A stretch of 64,000 nt of DNA from Sphingomonas sp. PAMC 26605 (GCF_000241485.1 NZ_JH584241.1:1804934-1868933); one strand, 5' to 3'. Counted from the stretch's first letter, positions 26,774 through 36,129 are shown. The notes: a model not told the origin generated them from the letters alone. A program made the numbers and translations.

Positions 26774-27811
26774 TCAAGCCGCGATCGCCTCGGGATGCTC
26801 GACCGGCACGAGCGCACCGAGGAACTGGCGAGCGCTGGCTTCCCAGGTGAAGGTCTGCCCATAGGCGGCGCAGGCGGCGCGATCGCGAGTGAGCGCAGCG
26901 GCGATCGCGGTATCGAGACCCTCGTCCATCGCGCCGACCGCGGGCGTGAGTACGTCGACCGGCCCCGTTACCGGATAGGCGGCGACCGGCGTCCCGCTGG
27001 CGAGCGCCTCGATCATCACCAGGCCGAACGTATCGGTGCGGCTTGGGAAGACGAACACGTCGGCCGCGGCATAGGCGCCGGCAAGATCGGCGCCGAACAG
27101 CGGCCCCAGGAAATGCGCCTCGGGATAGCGCGCGGCGAGCGCGGCGCGCGCCGGGCCGTCGCCGACGATCACCTTGATGCCGGCATGCCTGGCGGTGAGG
27201 AAGGCCTCGATGTTCTTCTCCACCGCGACGCGACCGACATAAAGCTGGATCGGGCCGCCACCTCCCGCCTTCAGCGCCTCGATCGCCGGAAGCGGAGCGA
27301 CTTGCGGTCCGAAGGTCGCGAGATCGACGCCGCGTCCCCAATGGCGGATCTTGGTCAGGTCATGCGACTTGAGCGTCGCGGCGATCGACGGGGTCGAGGC
27401 GAGGATCGACTGGGCGGGCCAGTGGAACCAGCGGATATAGCGCCACACCCATTCGGGGTTCACCCCTGTCCGCGCCGAGACGTAATCGGGGAACTGCGTA
27501 TGATAGGCGGTGGTGAAGGGAAACCCGCGCGTCAGGCACCAGCGCCGCGCCGCCAGGCAGACCGGCCCCTCGGTCGCGAGATGGATCGCGTTGGGCGCGA
27601 AATCGGCAAGCATCTTGCCGACGCTCGCGGTGCTGGCGAAGGCGAGGCGGATCTCGGGATAGGTCGGGCAGGGCATCGAATAGAACAGATCGGGCGAGAC
27701 GATCAGGACCTCATGTCCCTGGCGTTCGAGTTCGGCCCGCACCGCCTGCAGGGTGCGCACGACCCCGTTGACCTGCGGGCTCCATGCATCGGTGGCGATC
27801 GCGATGCGCAC
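26774..27811 (-). CDS. Glycosyltransferase family 4 (GT-B)
   Basis: A 345-residue enzyme with a Rossmann-like acceptor domain (RIAIATDAWSPQVNGVVRTL) and a donor domain with YVGRVAVEKNIEAFL and the E-x7-E region PSRTDTFGLVMIEALASGTPV. It resembles mannosyltransferases that glycosylate membrane lipids. The gene lies 5 bp behind the phosphoesterase gene on the same strand; this pair is common in alphaproteobacteria and points to glycolipid synthesis (inference). Confidence 0.88.
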   Translation of the reverse strand: MRIAIATDAWSPQVNGVVRTLQAVRAELERQGHEVLIVSPDLFYSMPCPTYPEIRLAFASTASVGKMLADFAPNAIHLATEGPVCLAARRWCLTRGFPFTTAYHTQFPDYVSARTGVNPEWVWRYIRWFHWPAQSILASTPSIAATLKSHDLTKIRHWGRGVDLATFGPQVAPLPAIEALKAGGGGPIQLYVGRVAVEKNIEAFLTARHAGIKVIVGDGPARAALAARYPEAHFLGPLFGADLAGAYAAADVFVFPSRTDTFGLVMIEALASGTPVAAYPVTGPVDVLTPAVGAMDEGLDTAIAAALTRDRAACAAYGQTFTWEASARQFLGALVPVEHPEAIAA

Positions 27812-27816
27812 GCGGG

Positions 27817-28716
27817 TCAGGCCGCCAACTGCTCGATCTGCGCCGTCGGCCGGGACGTTTCCCGCGCGGCAATCTCGTCGGCCCAGTGCAGCAATTCCAT
27901 TCTCCCGTCGAAATGCTCGACCAACGCCGTGCAGCCCTCCACCCAGTCGCCGTCGTTATAATAGGCGATACCATCGATATCACGAAACTCGGCGGTGTGG
28001 ATATGGCCGCACACGACCCCGTCGACGCCGCGTGCGCCCGCCGCCTGTGCGACGATCTCTTCGTAATTGGAGATGAACTGCACCGCGTTCTTCACCTTGG
28101 CTTTCGCGTGCTTCGACAGCGACCAATAGGGCAGGTTGCAGAAGCGCCGATAGGCGTTCACCCAGCGGTTGAGCGCCATCATGAATTCATACGCCGCATC
28201 GCCGACATGCGCCAGCCAGCGGTGCGCGAGGGTGATCGCATCGAATTCGTCGCCATGCAGCACCAACAGCCGACGCCCGTCGGCGGTTTCATGCACCGCG
28301 TTGCGGCGGATCGCGATGCCGCCGAAATCGAGACCGCAGAACTGGCGGACGACCTCGTCGTGATTGCCGGGGATATAGACGACATGCGCACCACGCTTGG
28401 CGCGCTTGAGCAGGCGCCAGACGACATCGTTGTGCGCCGCGGGCCAGTAGAATTTCTTCTTGAGCCGCCAGCCGTCGATGATGTCGCCGACGAGGTAGAG
28501 CGTCTCGCTGTCGACATGGTCGAGAAAGTCGATCAGCAGGTCGGCATTGCAGCCGCGCGTGCCGAGATGGATGTCGGAGATCCAGATCGTGCGATACCGC
28601 CGCCGCTCGCTGATCGTGCGCTCGGGAATCGTCGGTTGCGAATGCGCGAAGTCGGCAAAGTCGGCGATCGTGCCGCCCGACAGGCCATCCATCGTGATCT
28701 TGGTGACAGCGTCCAT
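27817..28716 (-). CDS. LpxH-like metallophosphoesterase
   Basis: A 299-residue calcineurin-type phosphoesterase. Metal-binding motifs are SDIHLG, GDIIDGW, PGNHDE and CGHIHTAEF. The layout (extra helices around YWPAAHNDVVWRLLKRAK) resembles UDP-2,3-diacylglucosamine hydrolases rather than nucleotidases. It precedes the glycosyltransferase, so the substrate is probably a sugar- or lipid-linked phosphate. True LpxH is usually shorter (~240 residues). Confidence 0.87.
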   Translation of the reverse strand: MDAVTKITMDGLSGGTIADFADFAHSQPTIPERTISERRRYRTIWISDIHLGTRGCNADLLIDFLDHVDSETLYLVGDIIDGWRLKKKFYWPAAHNDVVWRLLKRAKRGAHVVYIPGNHDEVVRQFCGLDFGGIAIRRNAVHETADGRRLLVLHGDEFDAITLAHRWLAHVGDAAYEFMMALNRWVNAYRRFCNLPYWSLSKHAKAKVKNAVQFISNYEEIVAQAAGARGVDGVVCGHIHTAEFRDIDGIAYYNDGDWVEGCTALVEHFDGRMELLHWADEIAARETSRPTAQIEQLAA

Positions 28717-28816
28717 CGTCGACTACCCCGAAGCCTTACTGGTCTTCCGGCTATGGCGAGAGTTTGTTACAATCGGAATCGTGGGGCTTCATGCAACTGT
28801 CATACGGCCCGGTGCT

Positions 28817-28826
28817 CCCCCCCCCC
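28817..28826. repeat. C10 homopolymer
   Basis: Ten consecutive C residues just beyond the stop of the GIY-YIG reading frame. Such tracts are prone to slippage. Confidence 0.85.
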
Positions 28827-28863
28827 ATCATCCCCGCGAAAGCGGGGATCCCGCTTCTTCTTC
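28827..28863. repeat. Family C palindromic element, half copy
   Basis: Only the left half is present: catccccgcgaaagcgggga then tcccgcttcttc. It overlaps the 3' end of the GIY-YIG gene and encodes its last residues, GSPLSRG. Confidence 0.75.
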
Positions 28864-29158
28864 TGCTGCGCCGTTCAATGTCTCGAACAGGTCGAGCCAA
28901 TTCGGATTGGCGACTTCGATCAGCTCGATCTTCCATGCGCGACGCCATTTCTTCATCGCCTTCTCGCGCGCGATGGCGTCGGCGATGTTTTCGGTAAAAT
29001 CCGCGTAAACGAGGCGCGTGAGGTTGTGGCGGCGGCAGAAGTCAGAGCCAACCTTGGTTCGGTGCTGGAAACTGCGGGGGGCGATGTGGGACGTCACGCC
29101 GATATACGTCGTTCCACGGTAGCGGTTGGACACTGATGTAGACCCAACCCCCGCGCAT
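28828..29158 (-). pseudogene. Frameshifted GIY-YIG nuclease
   Basis: From ATG 29158 the frame reads MRGGWVYI, the expected start with the first GIY-type motif. It then needs to skip one base (29134) to continue as SNRYRGTTYIGVTS...AIAREKAMKKWRRAWKIELIEVANPNW. The second part alone (GTG 29133 to 28828) is 101 residues and lacks the first motif. The intact family member would be about 109 residues. These small UPF0213-type GIY-YIG proteins are widespread; their role is unclear. The gene is bracketed by family C palindromes, one of which encodes its C-terminus. Confidence 0.8.
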
Positions 29159-29194
29159 CGTGCTTGCCCCTACCCAACGAGATACACCCCGCCC

Positions 29195-29282
29195 CCGTCA
29201 CCCTCGCGAAAGCGAGGGTCCCGCTTCTTCTGCTTGGCGCGGGGCCAGACAGCGGGACCCCCGCTTTCGCGGGGGTGACGGG
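29195..29282. repeat. Family C palindromic element, copy 3
   Basis: Left hairpin ccctcgcgaaagcgagggtc then ccgcttcttc; right half agcgggacccccgctttcgc then gggggtgacgg. It separates the GIY-YIG pseudogene from fadD and mirrors the complete copy at 25.3 kb. Confidence 0.8.
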
Positions 29283-29293
29283 CAGGGCGGTGG

Positions 29294-30988
29294 TCATGCG
29301 CCGGGCGTCTCCGCCATCACCTCGGCGATCAGGTCCTTGCGGCTCAATTTGCCGATCATCGTCTTCGGCATCGTCAGGCGCACCACAACATCATCGACCC
29401 GCTCATGCCGACCGAGCTGCGGATTAAGCCAATCACGCAATTCCGCACTGCCCGCCGAAACCCCCTCGTTGAGCGTCACATAAGCGCGCGGCTGCTCGCC
29501 GCGGTACGGATCGGGCAGCCCGATCACCATCGCCTCCTTGACCGCGGGGTGATGGTGCAGGATTGCCTCGATCTGGCTCGGAAAGACCTTGAAGCCCGAC
29601 ACCGACAGCATGTCCTTCAACCGGTCGACGATCCGCACGAAACCGTCCTCGTCGATCGCGCCGACATCGCCGGTGCGCAGCCAGCGCCCCGCGTCGTTCG
29701 TCACGAACACTTCGCCATCGGCGTCGGGCCGGTTCCAATAGCCCTTCATGATCTGCGGGCCCAGCGCGACGATTTCGCCCGGCTCGCCGGGGGGCGGGGG
29801 CTGGGTCGGATCAGCCTTGTCGACGAGCCGCAGATGCGTCGCGGGGATCGGCTGGCCGATGCTGCCGGTCTTGCCGGGTAGCTCGTACGGATTGGCCGAG
29901 AGCACGCCCGAGCTTTCCGACAGGCCATAGCCCTCGACCACGGTCGCGCCGGTGACGCCCTCGAACTTCGCCTTCAATTCGGCGGCGAGCGGCGCGCCGC
30001 CCGAGATGCAGACGCGCAGCGACGCGAAATCCGTTTTGGCGATGTCGGGATGATCGAGCAGCGCCTGGTACATCGTCGGCACGCCGGGGAGCGCGGTCGC
30101 CTTGGTGCGCGTGATCGCGCCGAGCACCGCGCCCGCCTCGAAGCGCGGCAGCATGACGATGCAGCCGCCGTTGAGCACGGTGCGGTTGAGCACGCAGGTG
30201 TTGGCGAAGACATGGAACAGCGGCAGCACGCCGAGGATCCGGTCGGGTTCGCTCGGATGCGGGTCGATGCCCATCACCTGGCGGGCGTTGGCCGCAAGAT
30301 TTTGATGCGTCAGCATCGCGCCCTTGGGGGTGCCGGTGGTGCCGCCGGTATATTGGATCAGCGCGACGTCAGTCAGCGGATCGATCGTCGCAGGCGCGTG
30401 CGTGCCGTCATTGGCGATCAGCTGCGAAAAGCTCAGGATTCGCGGATCGTGCGGGCGCGGGGTGACCTCCTTGCGCTTGAACAGGCGATAGAGAATCGAT
30501 TTCGACGGTGGCAAAGCACCCGCAATCGAACCGACCACAAGCCGCTCAAGGCCGCTCGTCTCGAGCACCTTCAGCGCGGTCGGCAGCAAGGCGCTCGCAG
30601 AAAGCGTGAACAGCACGCGCGTGCCCGAATCCTCGACCTGATGCGTGAGTTCGGCGACTGTGTAGAGCGGCGAGAAATTGACGACCGTCGCGCCGAGCTT
30701 GAGAATGCCGTAATAGGCCGCGAGATAATGCGGCGCATTGGGCAGGAACAGCCCGATCCGGTCGCCCGGCCCATAGCCCAGCGCCTGCAGCCCCGCCGCG
30801 ACGCGATTGGCACCGTCGAGCGTCTCGGCATAACTGTAATGCCGCCCGAGGAAATCGATCAGCGGCGCCTTGCCCGCACGCGCGGCGGCCTGATCGAACA
30901 GATCGACCATCGACAGCGGCGGATAGACGGTGTCCCAGGCGTTGGGATGACGATAGGATTGGCGCCAGACGGCTTCAGGATCGCTCAT
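29294..30988 (-). CDS. fadD: Long-chain fatty acid-CoA ligase
   Basis: A 564-residue adenylate-forming enzyme that activates fatty acids for beta-oxidation or lipid synthesis. Motifs are YTGGTTGTPKGAMLTH (ATP loop), GYGLSESSG, RWLRTGDVG and DRLKDMLSVSGFKVFPSQIE, with catalytic Lys in MIGKLSRKDL. Start ATG 30988; the in-frame ATG 30994 is an alternative. It is transcribed alone. Confidence 0.93.
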   Translation of the reverse strand: MSDPEAVWRQSYRHPNAWDTVYPPLSMVDLFDQAAARAGKAPLIDFLGRHYSYAETLDGANRVAAGLQALGYGPGDRIGLFLPNAPHYLAAYYGILKLGATVVNFSPLYTVAELTHQVEDSGTRVLFTLSASALLPTALKVLETSGLERLVVGSIAGALPPSKSILYRLFKRKEVTPRPHDPRILSFSQLIANDGTHAPATIDPLTDVALIQYTGGTTGTPKGAMLTHQNLAANARQVMGIDPHPSEPDRILGVLPLFHVFANTCVLNRTVLNGGCIVMLPRFEAGAVLGAITRTKATALPGVPTMYQALLDHPDIAKTDFASLRVCISGGAPLAAELKAKFEGVTGATVVEGYGLSESSGVLSANPYELPGKTGSIGQPIPATHLRLVDKADPTQPPPPGEPGEIVALGPQIMKGYWNRPDADGEVFVTNDAGRWLRTGDVGAIDEDGFVRIVDRLKDMLSVSGFKVFPSQIEAILHHHPAVKEAMVIGLPDPYRGEQPRAYVTLNEGVSAGSAELRDWLNPQLGRHERVDDVVVRLTMPKTMIGKLSRKDLIAEVMAETPGA

Positions 30989-31039
30989 TGACATGCGTGT
31001 AAGCAAGCCGTCCGCCGCCCGCAAGCCGCTGGGCTCGGC

Positions 31040-31237
31040 TCAGGTCAAATGCTTGCCGGTCCAGGTGACGAGCACCGAAACGCCGACCAGGCCGAGATCG
31101 ATCGCGGCCTTGACCTGATGCGGCGCAGGGTCGGTCGAATCGTGGGTAAGGATTTGAATATCGGCGTTCGGATGGCGCGCTGCGGCGATCAGCGCGAGCC
31201 CTGCAACGATGCCGACCATGATGCGACGGTTGCGCAA
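31040..31237 (-). CDS. Hypothetical 65-residue membrane protein
   Basis: The protein starts with basic MRNRRIM and a hydrophobic segment (VGIVAGLALIAAA). A polar middle (NADIQILTHDSTDPAPHQVK) and a second hydrophobic stretch (AAIDLGLVGVSVLVTWTG) follow. I recognise no family. Codon use resembles neighbouring genes and the topology is sensible, but the evidence is only moderate. Confidence 0.5.
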   Translation of the reverse strand: MRNRRIMVGIVAGLALIAAARHPNADIQILTHDSTDPAPHQVKAAIDLGLVGVSVLVTWTGKHLT

Positions 31238-31292
31238 ACGCTATCCCCTTGCGCGATGCGTATACGCGCAATAGCGATTCGCGGCAAGCCTC

Positions 31293-32975
31293 TCAGGCCG
31301 CAGCGCGGTCCGACAGCGAACGCATCCGCGCGCGATCGCGCCCGGCGCTCTTGGCGTCGAACAAGGCGCGATCGGCGGCGGCGTAGAGCGCCTTCCAGTC
31401 GACCTCGCGCTTGAGCGGGCCGATGCATTTGCCGATGCTGGCAGTGACGCTGACGTCGTACGGCATCCGCGCGGCGCGCAAGCGGTCGAGAATGTCGCGC
31501 GGCTCGACCGCCGCTTCGGCCGGGAGCACGATCGCGAATTCCTCGCCGCCGATCCGCGCGACGAGCGCGGCTTCGGGAACCGACAGCTGCAGCGTCCGCG
31601 CGACGGCGCGCAGCACTTCGTCGCCGCCATCATGGCCGATCGTCTCGTTGATCAGCTTGAAATGGTCGAGGTCGACGATCAGCAGCAGCTGCTCGCCCTC
31701 GCGCCCGATCGCCGCCGACAGGAAGGCGCGGCGATTGAGCAGCCCGGTCAGCGGATCGGTCTCGGCGAGCAGCAGCGCGGCGACTTCGCCCTCGCGCGCG
31801 GCGTCGCGCTCGCGGCTGAGCACGCGAACGCGATAGGCGATCGCCAGACTCGACAGCAACGCTTCGAGTGTCATCGTCACGGCCGTCGAATTGTCGAGCC
31901 AGAAATTCCAGTGGATCAGGCTGAGCCCGCTCGCCACGCGGAAGCAGGCGACCACGATCGGCGCCCCCCAGGTCAAGGCGAACAGCCACAGATAATTGCT
32001 CCGCGTCACCCAGGCGCGCCACAGCATCGGGATGACCACGAGCAAGAGCCCGGCAAAGGCGAGCGCATAGAGCCGGTCGAACAGCCGGACGTCGAGCGAC
32101 CCGATCAGCGTATAAGCGAGAGTGGCGGCCAGCATCGCGCCGCTCGCGACGTTGAACAGCCGTGCCAGCCCTCCGGCGAAGACGCGCGGTTCGAAAAAGC
32201 TCCGCGCAAACGCGAGCGCCGCGACGGCCGACACTCCCAGCGTGAGATAATTGACGCGCATCCGATCGGTGTTGGCGATGGTCGGCCAGAGCCAGACAAG
32301 GGCGCCCGACGAGGACATGGCATAGCCCAGCAGCGCCAGCACCATCGCGCAATAGGCCAGTTGGAAGCGATGCCGCAGCGTCGCCCATAAGGCGAGATGA
32401 TAGGTTATCAGCGCGATGCACAGCCCGCCGAACCCGCCGTAAAGCGCCGCCATCGTCAGGTTCGAGGTGACGCTCTGCGCCGGGGTGGCGATCCGCGGCT
32501 CGCGCAGGATGCCGCGCAGATTGGCGGCGTGCTCGACGCGCCACAGCAGCCGCACCAGCGGCGCGGCGCGCGCTTCCAGCGGCTGCGCGATGATCGCCCC
32601 CAGCGCGAGATGGCGTGACACGGCCTGCTGATCGAGCGCGACCGAGACGATCGCGCCATCGCCATAGAGCGCGTACAGCGCGACCCGCTCCTGCCACAGG
32701 CTCGGCCAGCGGATCTCGAGTGGACCATCGCGCCGCAGCCGCGCCGAGCGAACCCAGAAATCCCCGGCCCCGAACGCGGTCTGGTTCGTCGCACAGTCGA
32801 AGTGCGCGGGTTCGCGAAACAGCTCTTGTGGGGTCATGCCGCTCTCGGCGCGCGCGATGCAGGTTGCAACCGGTTCCCCGGCAAGGCCGGCCTGCGCGAA
32901 TGCCGGGGTCGCAGGCAGGCCGAGGCACAGCATGGCCAGCAAGACCATGGAAAGGACGGAAAGCGTACGCGGCAT
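31293..32975 (-). CDS. Diguanylate cyclase with 7TMR-DISM-like sensor
   Basis: A 560-residue membrane enzyme. It has a signal peptide, a periplasmic domain to about residue 170, seven membrane segments (~180-375; e.g. LTMAALYGGFGGLCIALITYHLAL), a short coiled coil, and a C-terminal GGDEF domain. The domain starts DPLTGLLNRRAFL and has the active-site loop GGEEF, so it should synthesise cyclic di-GMP. No RxxD inhibitory site is obvious before the GGEEF. Its 5' end faces urcA across a 240-bp region of lower GC. Confidence 0.9.
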   Translation of the reverse strand: MPRTLSVLSMVLLAMLCLGLPATPAFAQAGLAGEPVATCIARAESGMTPQELFREPAHFDCATNQTAFGAGDFWVRSARLRRDGPLEIRWPSLWQERVALYALYGDGAIVSVALDQQAVSRHLALGAIIAQPLEARAAPLVRLLWRVEHAANLRGILREPRIATPAQSVTSNLTMAALYGGFGGLCIALITYHLALWATLRHRFQLAYCAMVLALLGYAMSSSGALVWLWPTIANTDRMRVNYLTLGVSAVAALAFARSFFEPRVFAGGLARLFNVASGAMLAATLAYTLIGSLDVRLFDRLYALAFAGLLLVVIPMLWRAWVTRSNYLWLFALTWGAPIVVACFRVASGLSLIHWNFWLDNSTAVTMTLEALLSSLAIAYRVRVLSRERDAAREGEVAALLLAETDPLTGLLNRRAFLSAAIGREGEQLLLIVDLDHFKLINETIGHDGGDEVLRAVARTLQLSVPEAALVARIGGEEFAIVLPAEAAVEPRDILDRLRAARMPYDVSVTASIGKCIGPLKREVDWKALYAAADRALFDAKSAGRDRARMRSLSDRAAA

Positions 32976-33239
32976 AGCGCCTGCCTACTCCGGGATGACA
33001 AATAGATGGTTAAAAAGCAGCCAAATGCGGTGTCGTCCGATCGGACCGCCATTGAAACGACATGACGAAGACATGGCACGGTAATCTGTCACGATTAAGG
33101 GGGCGCGTCGGGCGGCGGTATTCGATCGGTACGGGAACAGATCTTCGCGCCTGACAAGAGGAGTACGATACGATCGAAGCCATCGACGTATCTTAAAATC
33201 GTCTTCAGGAGAACAGCAATATTTCGTTCTTTCCCACTT

Positions 33240-33563
33240 TTGACTGTATCGGCGTGTATGGCAATACTCGTATCCGTGCCTGTCCAGGCGCAAGGAAGCG
33301 ACTCTTATCTTCGCGAAACGGTTTCCAGCACGGTGCAAATCGGCGATCTCGACCTCGCCACCGTCAAGGGACGCCACAAGCTTGATCGACGCGTTCGCGC
33401 CGCAGCGAGCACGATCTGCACCAGCAATGCGGCGCAGGATTTGCGGCGGCTCGCCGACGAATCGCGCTGCCGCCGCGAGGCGCTGCGCAGTGTCGAGACG
33501 CAGGTCGCCGTGGCGGTCGCTGCCGCCGCGCATCGCGACGCGGGGGCGATCGCGGCCCGCTGA
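33240..33563 (+). CDS. UrcA family protein
   Basis: A small secreted protein: hydrophobic signal, VQIGDLDLATVKGRHKLDRRVRAAASTICTSNAAQDLRRLADESRCRREAL, and an Ala-rich helix. UrcA proteins are common in sphingomonads; their function is unknown, but two conserved Cys probably form a disulfide. The TTG at 33240 leaves a signal without a basic region. A clear ribosome site (AGGAG, 33207-33211) sits 7 bases before an in-frame ATA at 33219, which would give (M)FRSFPLLTVSACMAILVS, a complete signal peptide. The true start may be this non-canonical ATA. Confidence 0.78.
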   Translation: MTVSACMAILVSVPVQAQGSDSYLRETVSSTVQIGDLDLATVKGRHKLDRRVRAAASTICTSNAAQDLRRLADESRCRREALRSVETQVAVAVAAAAHRDAGAIAAR

Positions 33564-33600
33564 TGTTCGAGGCGAGCGGGGGCCTGCCGCAGCGGCCCAT

Positions 33601-33637
33601 AAAAAAGCGCGGGGCCCGGACATTCCGGACCCCGCGC
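33601..33637 (-). terminator. Terminator behind clpA
   Basis: On the minus strand GCGCGGGG/CCCCGCGC extended by CCGGA/TCCGG forms a long stem with an AATG loop, followed directly by six U residues. It lies 20 bp beyond the clpA stop codon and between the convergent clpA and urcA. Confidence 0.85.
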
Positions 33638-33657
33638 GCTTCATCGCCAAGCCAATC

Positions 33658-35988
33658 TTACTTCGCCGGAGTCTTGTCCGGATCGGTCCGCGTCGGCACG
33701 GCCTTCTTCTTGGGCTTCTTGGGCGGGGCCGAGGTGATCTCGAACGACAGCGCGTTGTCCTTCAGCTTGACCGTCACCTCGCCGCCATGGACCAGCTTGC
33801 CGAACAGCAATTCCTCGGCGAGCGGCTGCTTGATCTTCTCCTGGATCAGGCGGCCCATCGGCCTTGCACCGTAGAGCTTGTCATAGCCCTTGGTGGTCAG
33901 CCAGGTCTTCGATTCGTCGTCGAGCTTGATGTGCACGCTGCGGTCGGCGAGCTGGAGCTCGAGCTGCAGGATGAACTTGTCGACGACGCGCGCGACCACT
34001 TCGGTCGGCAGATAGCCGAACGGCACGATCGCATCGAGACGGTTGCGGAACTCAGGCGTGAACATCTTCTGCACCGCCTGCTCGTCCTCGCCCTCGCGGG
34101 TGAGGTTGCCGAAGCCGAGCGTCTCGCGCGCCATGTCGGAGGCGCCCGCATTGGTCGTCATGATCAGGATGACGTTGCGGAAATCGACCGTCTTGCCGTG
34201 CTGGTCGGTCAGCCGCCCATTGTCCATCACCTGCAGCAGGATGTTGAACAGATCGGGATGCGCCTTCTCGATTTCGTCGAGCAGCAGCACCGAATGCGGC
34301 TGCTGGTCGATCGCATCGGTGAGCAGGCCGCCCTGGTCGAACCCGACATAGCCCGGAGGGGCGCCGATCAGCCGCGAGACCGAATGGCGTTCCATATATT
34401 CGGACATGTCGAAGCGCTGGAGCGGAATGCCCATGATCTGGGCGAGCTGCTTGGCGACTTCGGTCTTGCCGACGCCGGTCGGGCCGGTGAACAGATAGTT
34501 GCCGATCGGCTTCTCGGGATCGCGCAGGCCGGCACGGCTGAGCTTGATCGCCGACGCCAGCTTCTCGATCGCGGCATTCTGCCCGAACACCACGCGCTTG
34601 AGATCGGTCTCGAGCGATTCGAGCGCCTTGGTGTCGTCGGTCGAAACCGACTTCGGCGGGATGCGCGCCATCGTCGCGATGACGGCCTCGATCTCACGCG
34701 AGGTGATCGTCTTCTTGCGCTTGGCGAGCGGCACCAGCATCTGCATCGCGCCGACTTCGTCGATCACGTCGATCGCCTTGTCGGGCAGCTTGCGGTCGTT
34801 GATGTAGCGCGCGCTGAGCTCCACCGCCGACTTGATCGCGTCGGGGGTGTATTTGACCTTGTGATGGTCCTCGAACGCCGAGCGGAGACCCGCCAGGATC
34901 TTGATCGTGTCCTCGATCGTCGGCTCGTTGACGTCGATCTTCTGGAAGCGCCGCAGCAGCGCGCGGTCCTTCTCGAAGTGGTTGCGGAACTCCTTGTAGG
35001 TGGTCGAACCGATGCAGCGGATCGTCCCGCCCGACAGCGCCGGCTTCAACAGGTTCGACGCATCCATCGCGCCGCCGCTGGTCGCGCCGGCACCGATCAC
35101 GGTGTGGATCTCGTCGATGAACAGGATCGCATCGGGCATCTTCTCGAGCTCGGTGACGACCGCCTTGAGCCGCTCCTCGAAGTCACCGCGATAGCGCGTG
35201 CCGGCAAGCAGCGCGCCCATGTCGAGCGAATAGATCACCGCCGGGAGGAGCACCTCGGGCACGTTGCCCTCGACGATTTTCCGCGCGAGCCCTTCCGCGA
35301 TCGCGGTCTTCCCGACGCCGGGATCGCCGACATAGAGCGGGTTGTTCTTCGAACGCCGGCAGAGAATCTGCACGGTGCGATCGACCTCGGGGCCACGCCC
35401 GATCAGCGGATCGACCTTGCCCTTCTTGGCCTTCTCGTTGAGGTCGACGCAGAACTGCTTCAGCGCGGACTCGCTCTTGCCCTTCTCGCCGGGCTTTTGC
35501 GGCTTTTCCTCTTCGACGCCCTTGGGAGTCGAAGCCTCAGGCGTCGCGCCGCCCTTGCCGACGCCGTGGCTGATGAAGCTCACCGCATCGAGCCGACTCA
35601 TATCCTGCTGCTGCAGGAAATAGACGGCATAGCTCTCGCGTTCGCTGAACAGCGCGACGAGCACGTTGGCGCCGGTCACTTCGTCGCGGCCCGAGGACTG
35701 CACGTGGAGGATCGCGCGCTGGACGACGCGCTGGAAGCCGCTGGTCGGCGAGGGGTCGGTCGCCGCATCGACCTTCAAGGCTTCGAGTTCGGTATCGAGA
35801 TAGTGTTTGACGGTGGCGGTCAGCTCGGCGGTATCGACGCCGCACGACTGCATCACCTTCGAGGCATGCTCGTCGTCGATCAGCGCGAGCAGCAGATGTT
35901 CAAGCGTCGCATATTCATGACGGCGCGACGACGCGGCTTCCAACGCCTTGTGCAGCGTGGTTTCAAGCGCGGAGGCAAAGGATGGCAT
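33658..35988 (-). CDS. clpA: ATP-dependent Clp protease ATP-binding subunit ClpA
   Basis: A 776-residue AAA+ unfoldase that feeds substrates to ClpP. The N-domain has two Clp_N repeats (MPSFASALETTLHKALEAA...HLLLALIDD). The first AAA module has GDPGVGKTAIAEG and FIDEIHTVIGAG, the second GPTGVGKTEVAKQ and LLDEIEKAHPD. The ClpP-binding loop region follows. The tail is Lys/Pro rich (PPKKPKKKAVPTRTDPDK). AAGGAG lies ~12 bases before the start. clpS, often adjacent, is not next to it. Confidence 0.96.
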   Translation of the reverse strand: MPSFASALETTLHKALEAASSRRHEYATLEHLLLALIDDEHASKVMQSCGVDTAELTATVKHYLDTELEALKVDAATDPSPTSGFQRVVQRAILHVQSSGRDEVTGANVLVALFSERESYAVYFLQQQDMSRLDAVSFISHGVGKGGATPEASTPKGVEEEKPQKPGEKGKSESALKQFCVDLNEKAKKGKVDPLIGRGPEVDRTVQILCRRSKNNPLYVGDPGVGKTAIAEGLARKIVEGNVPEVLLPAVIYSLDMGALLAGTRYRGDFEERLKAVVTELEKMPDAILFIDEIHTVIGAGATSGGAMDASNLLKPALSGGTIRCIGSTTYKEFRNHFEKDRALLRRFQKIDVNEPTIEDTIKILAGLRSAFEDHHKVKYTPDAIKSAVELSARYINDRKLPDKAIDVIDEVGAMQMLVPLAKRKKTITSREIEAVIATMARIPPKSVSTDDTKALESLETDLKRVVFGQNAAIEKLASAIKLSRAGLRDPEKPIGNYLFTGPTGVGKTEVAKQLAQIMGIPLQRFDMSEYMERHSVSRLIGAPPGYVGFDQGGLLTDAIDQQPHSVLLLDEIEKAHPDLFNILLQVMDNGRLTDQHGKTVDFRNVILIMTTNAGASDMARETLGFGNLTREGEDEQAVQKMFTPEFRNRLDAIVPFGYLPTEVVARVVDKFILQLELQLADRSVHIKLDDESKTWLTTKGYDKLYGARPMGRLIQEKIKQPLAEELLFGKLVHGGEVTVKLKDNALSFEITSAPPKKPKKKAVPTRTDPDKTPAK

Positions 35989-36129
35989 TAGGTCTTCACT
36001 CCTTGCGGGCTGCGACGAAAGCGCAACCCTTTGCGCCTATGTCGGAAGGCGTATCCGCCACTGCAAGCACTTGAAAATCGTTCGGCGCCCGTCTTGCCAT
36101 CTTATAGCGGATGGGAGGGCTGTCTGGCA

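Noticed and set aside
33382..35991. An 869-codon open frame antisense to clpA
   Set aside because: Opposite a fully convincing ClpA sequence; composition is that of reverse-complemented coding DNA.
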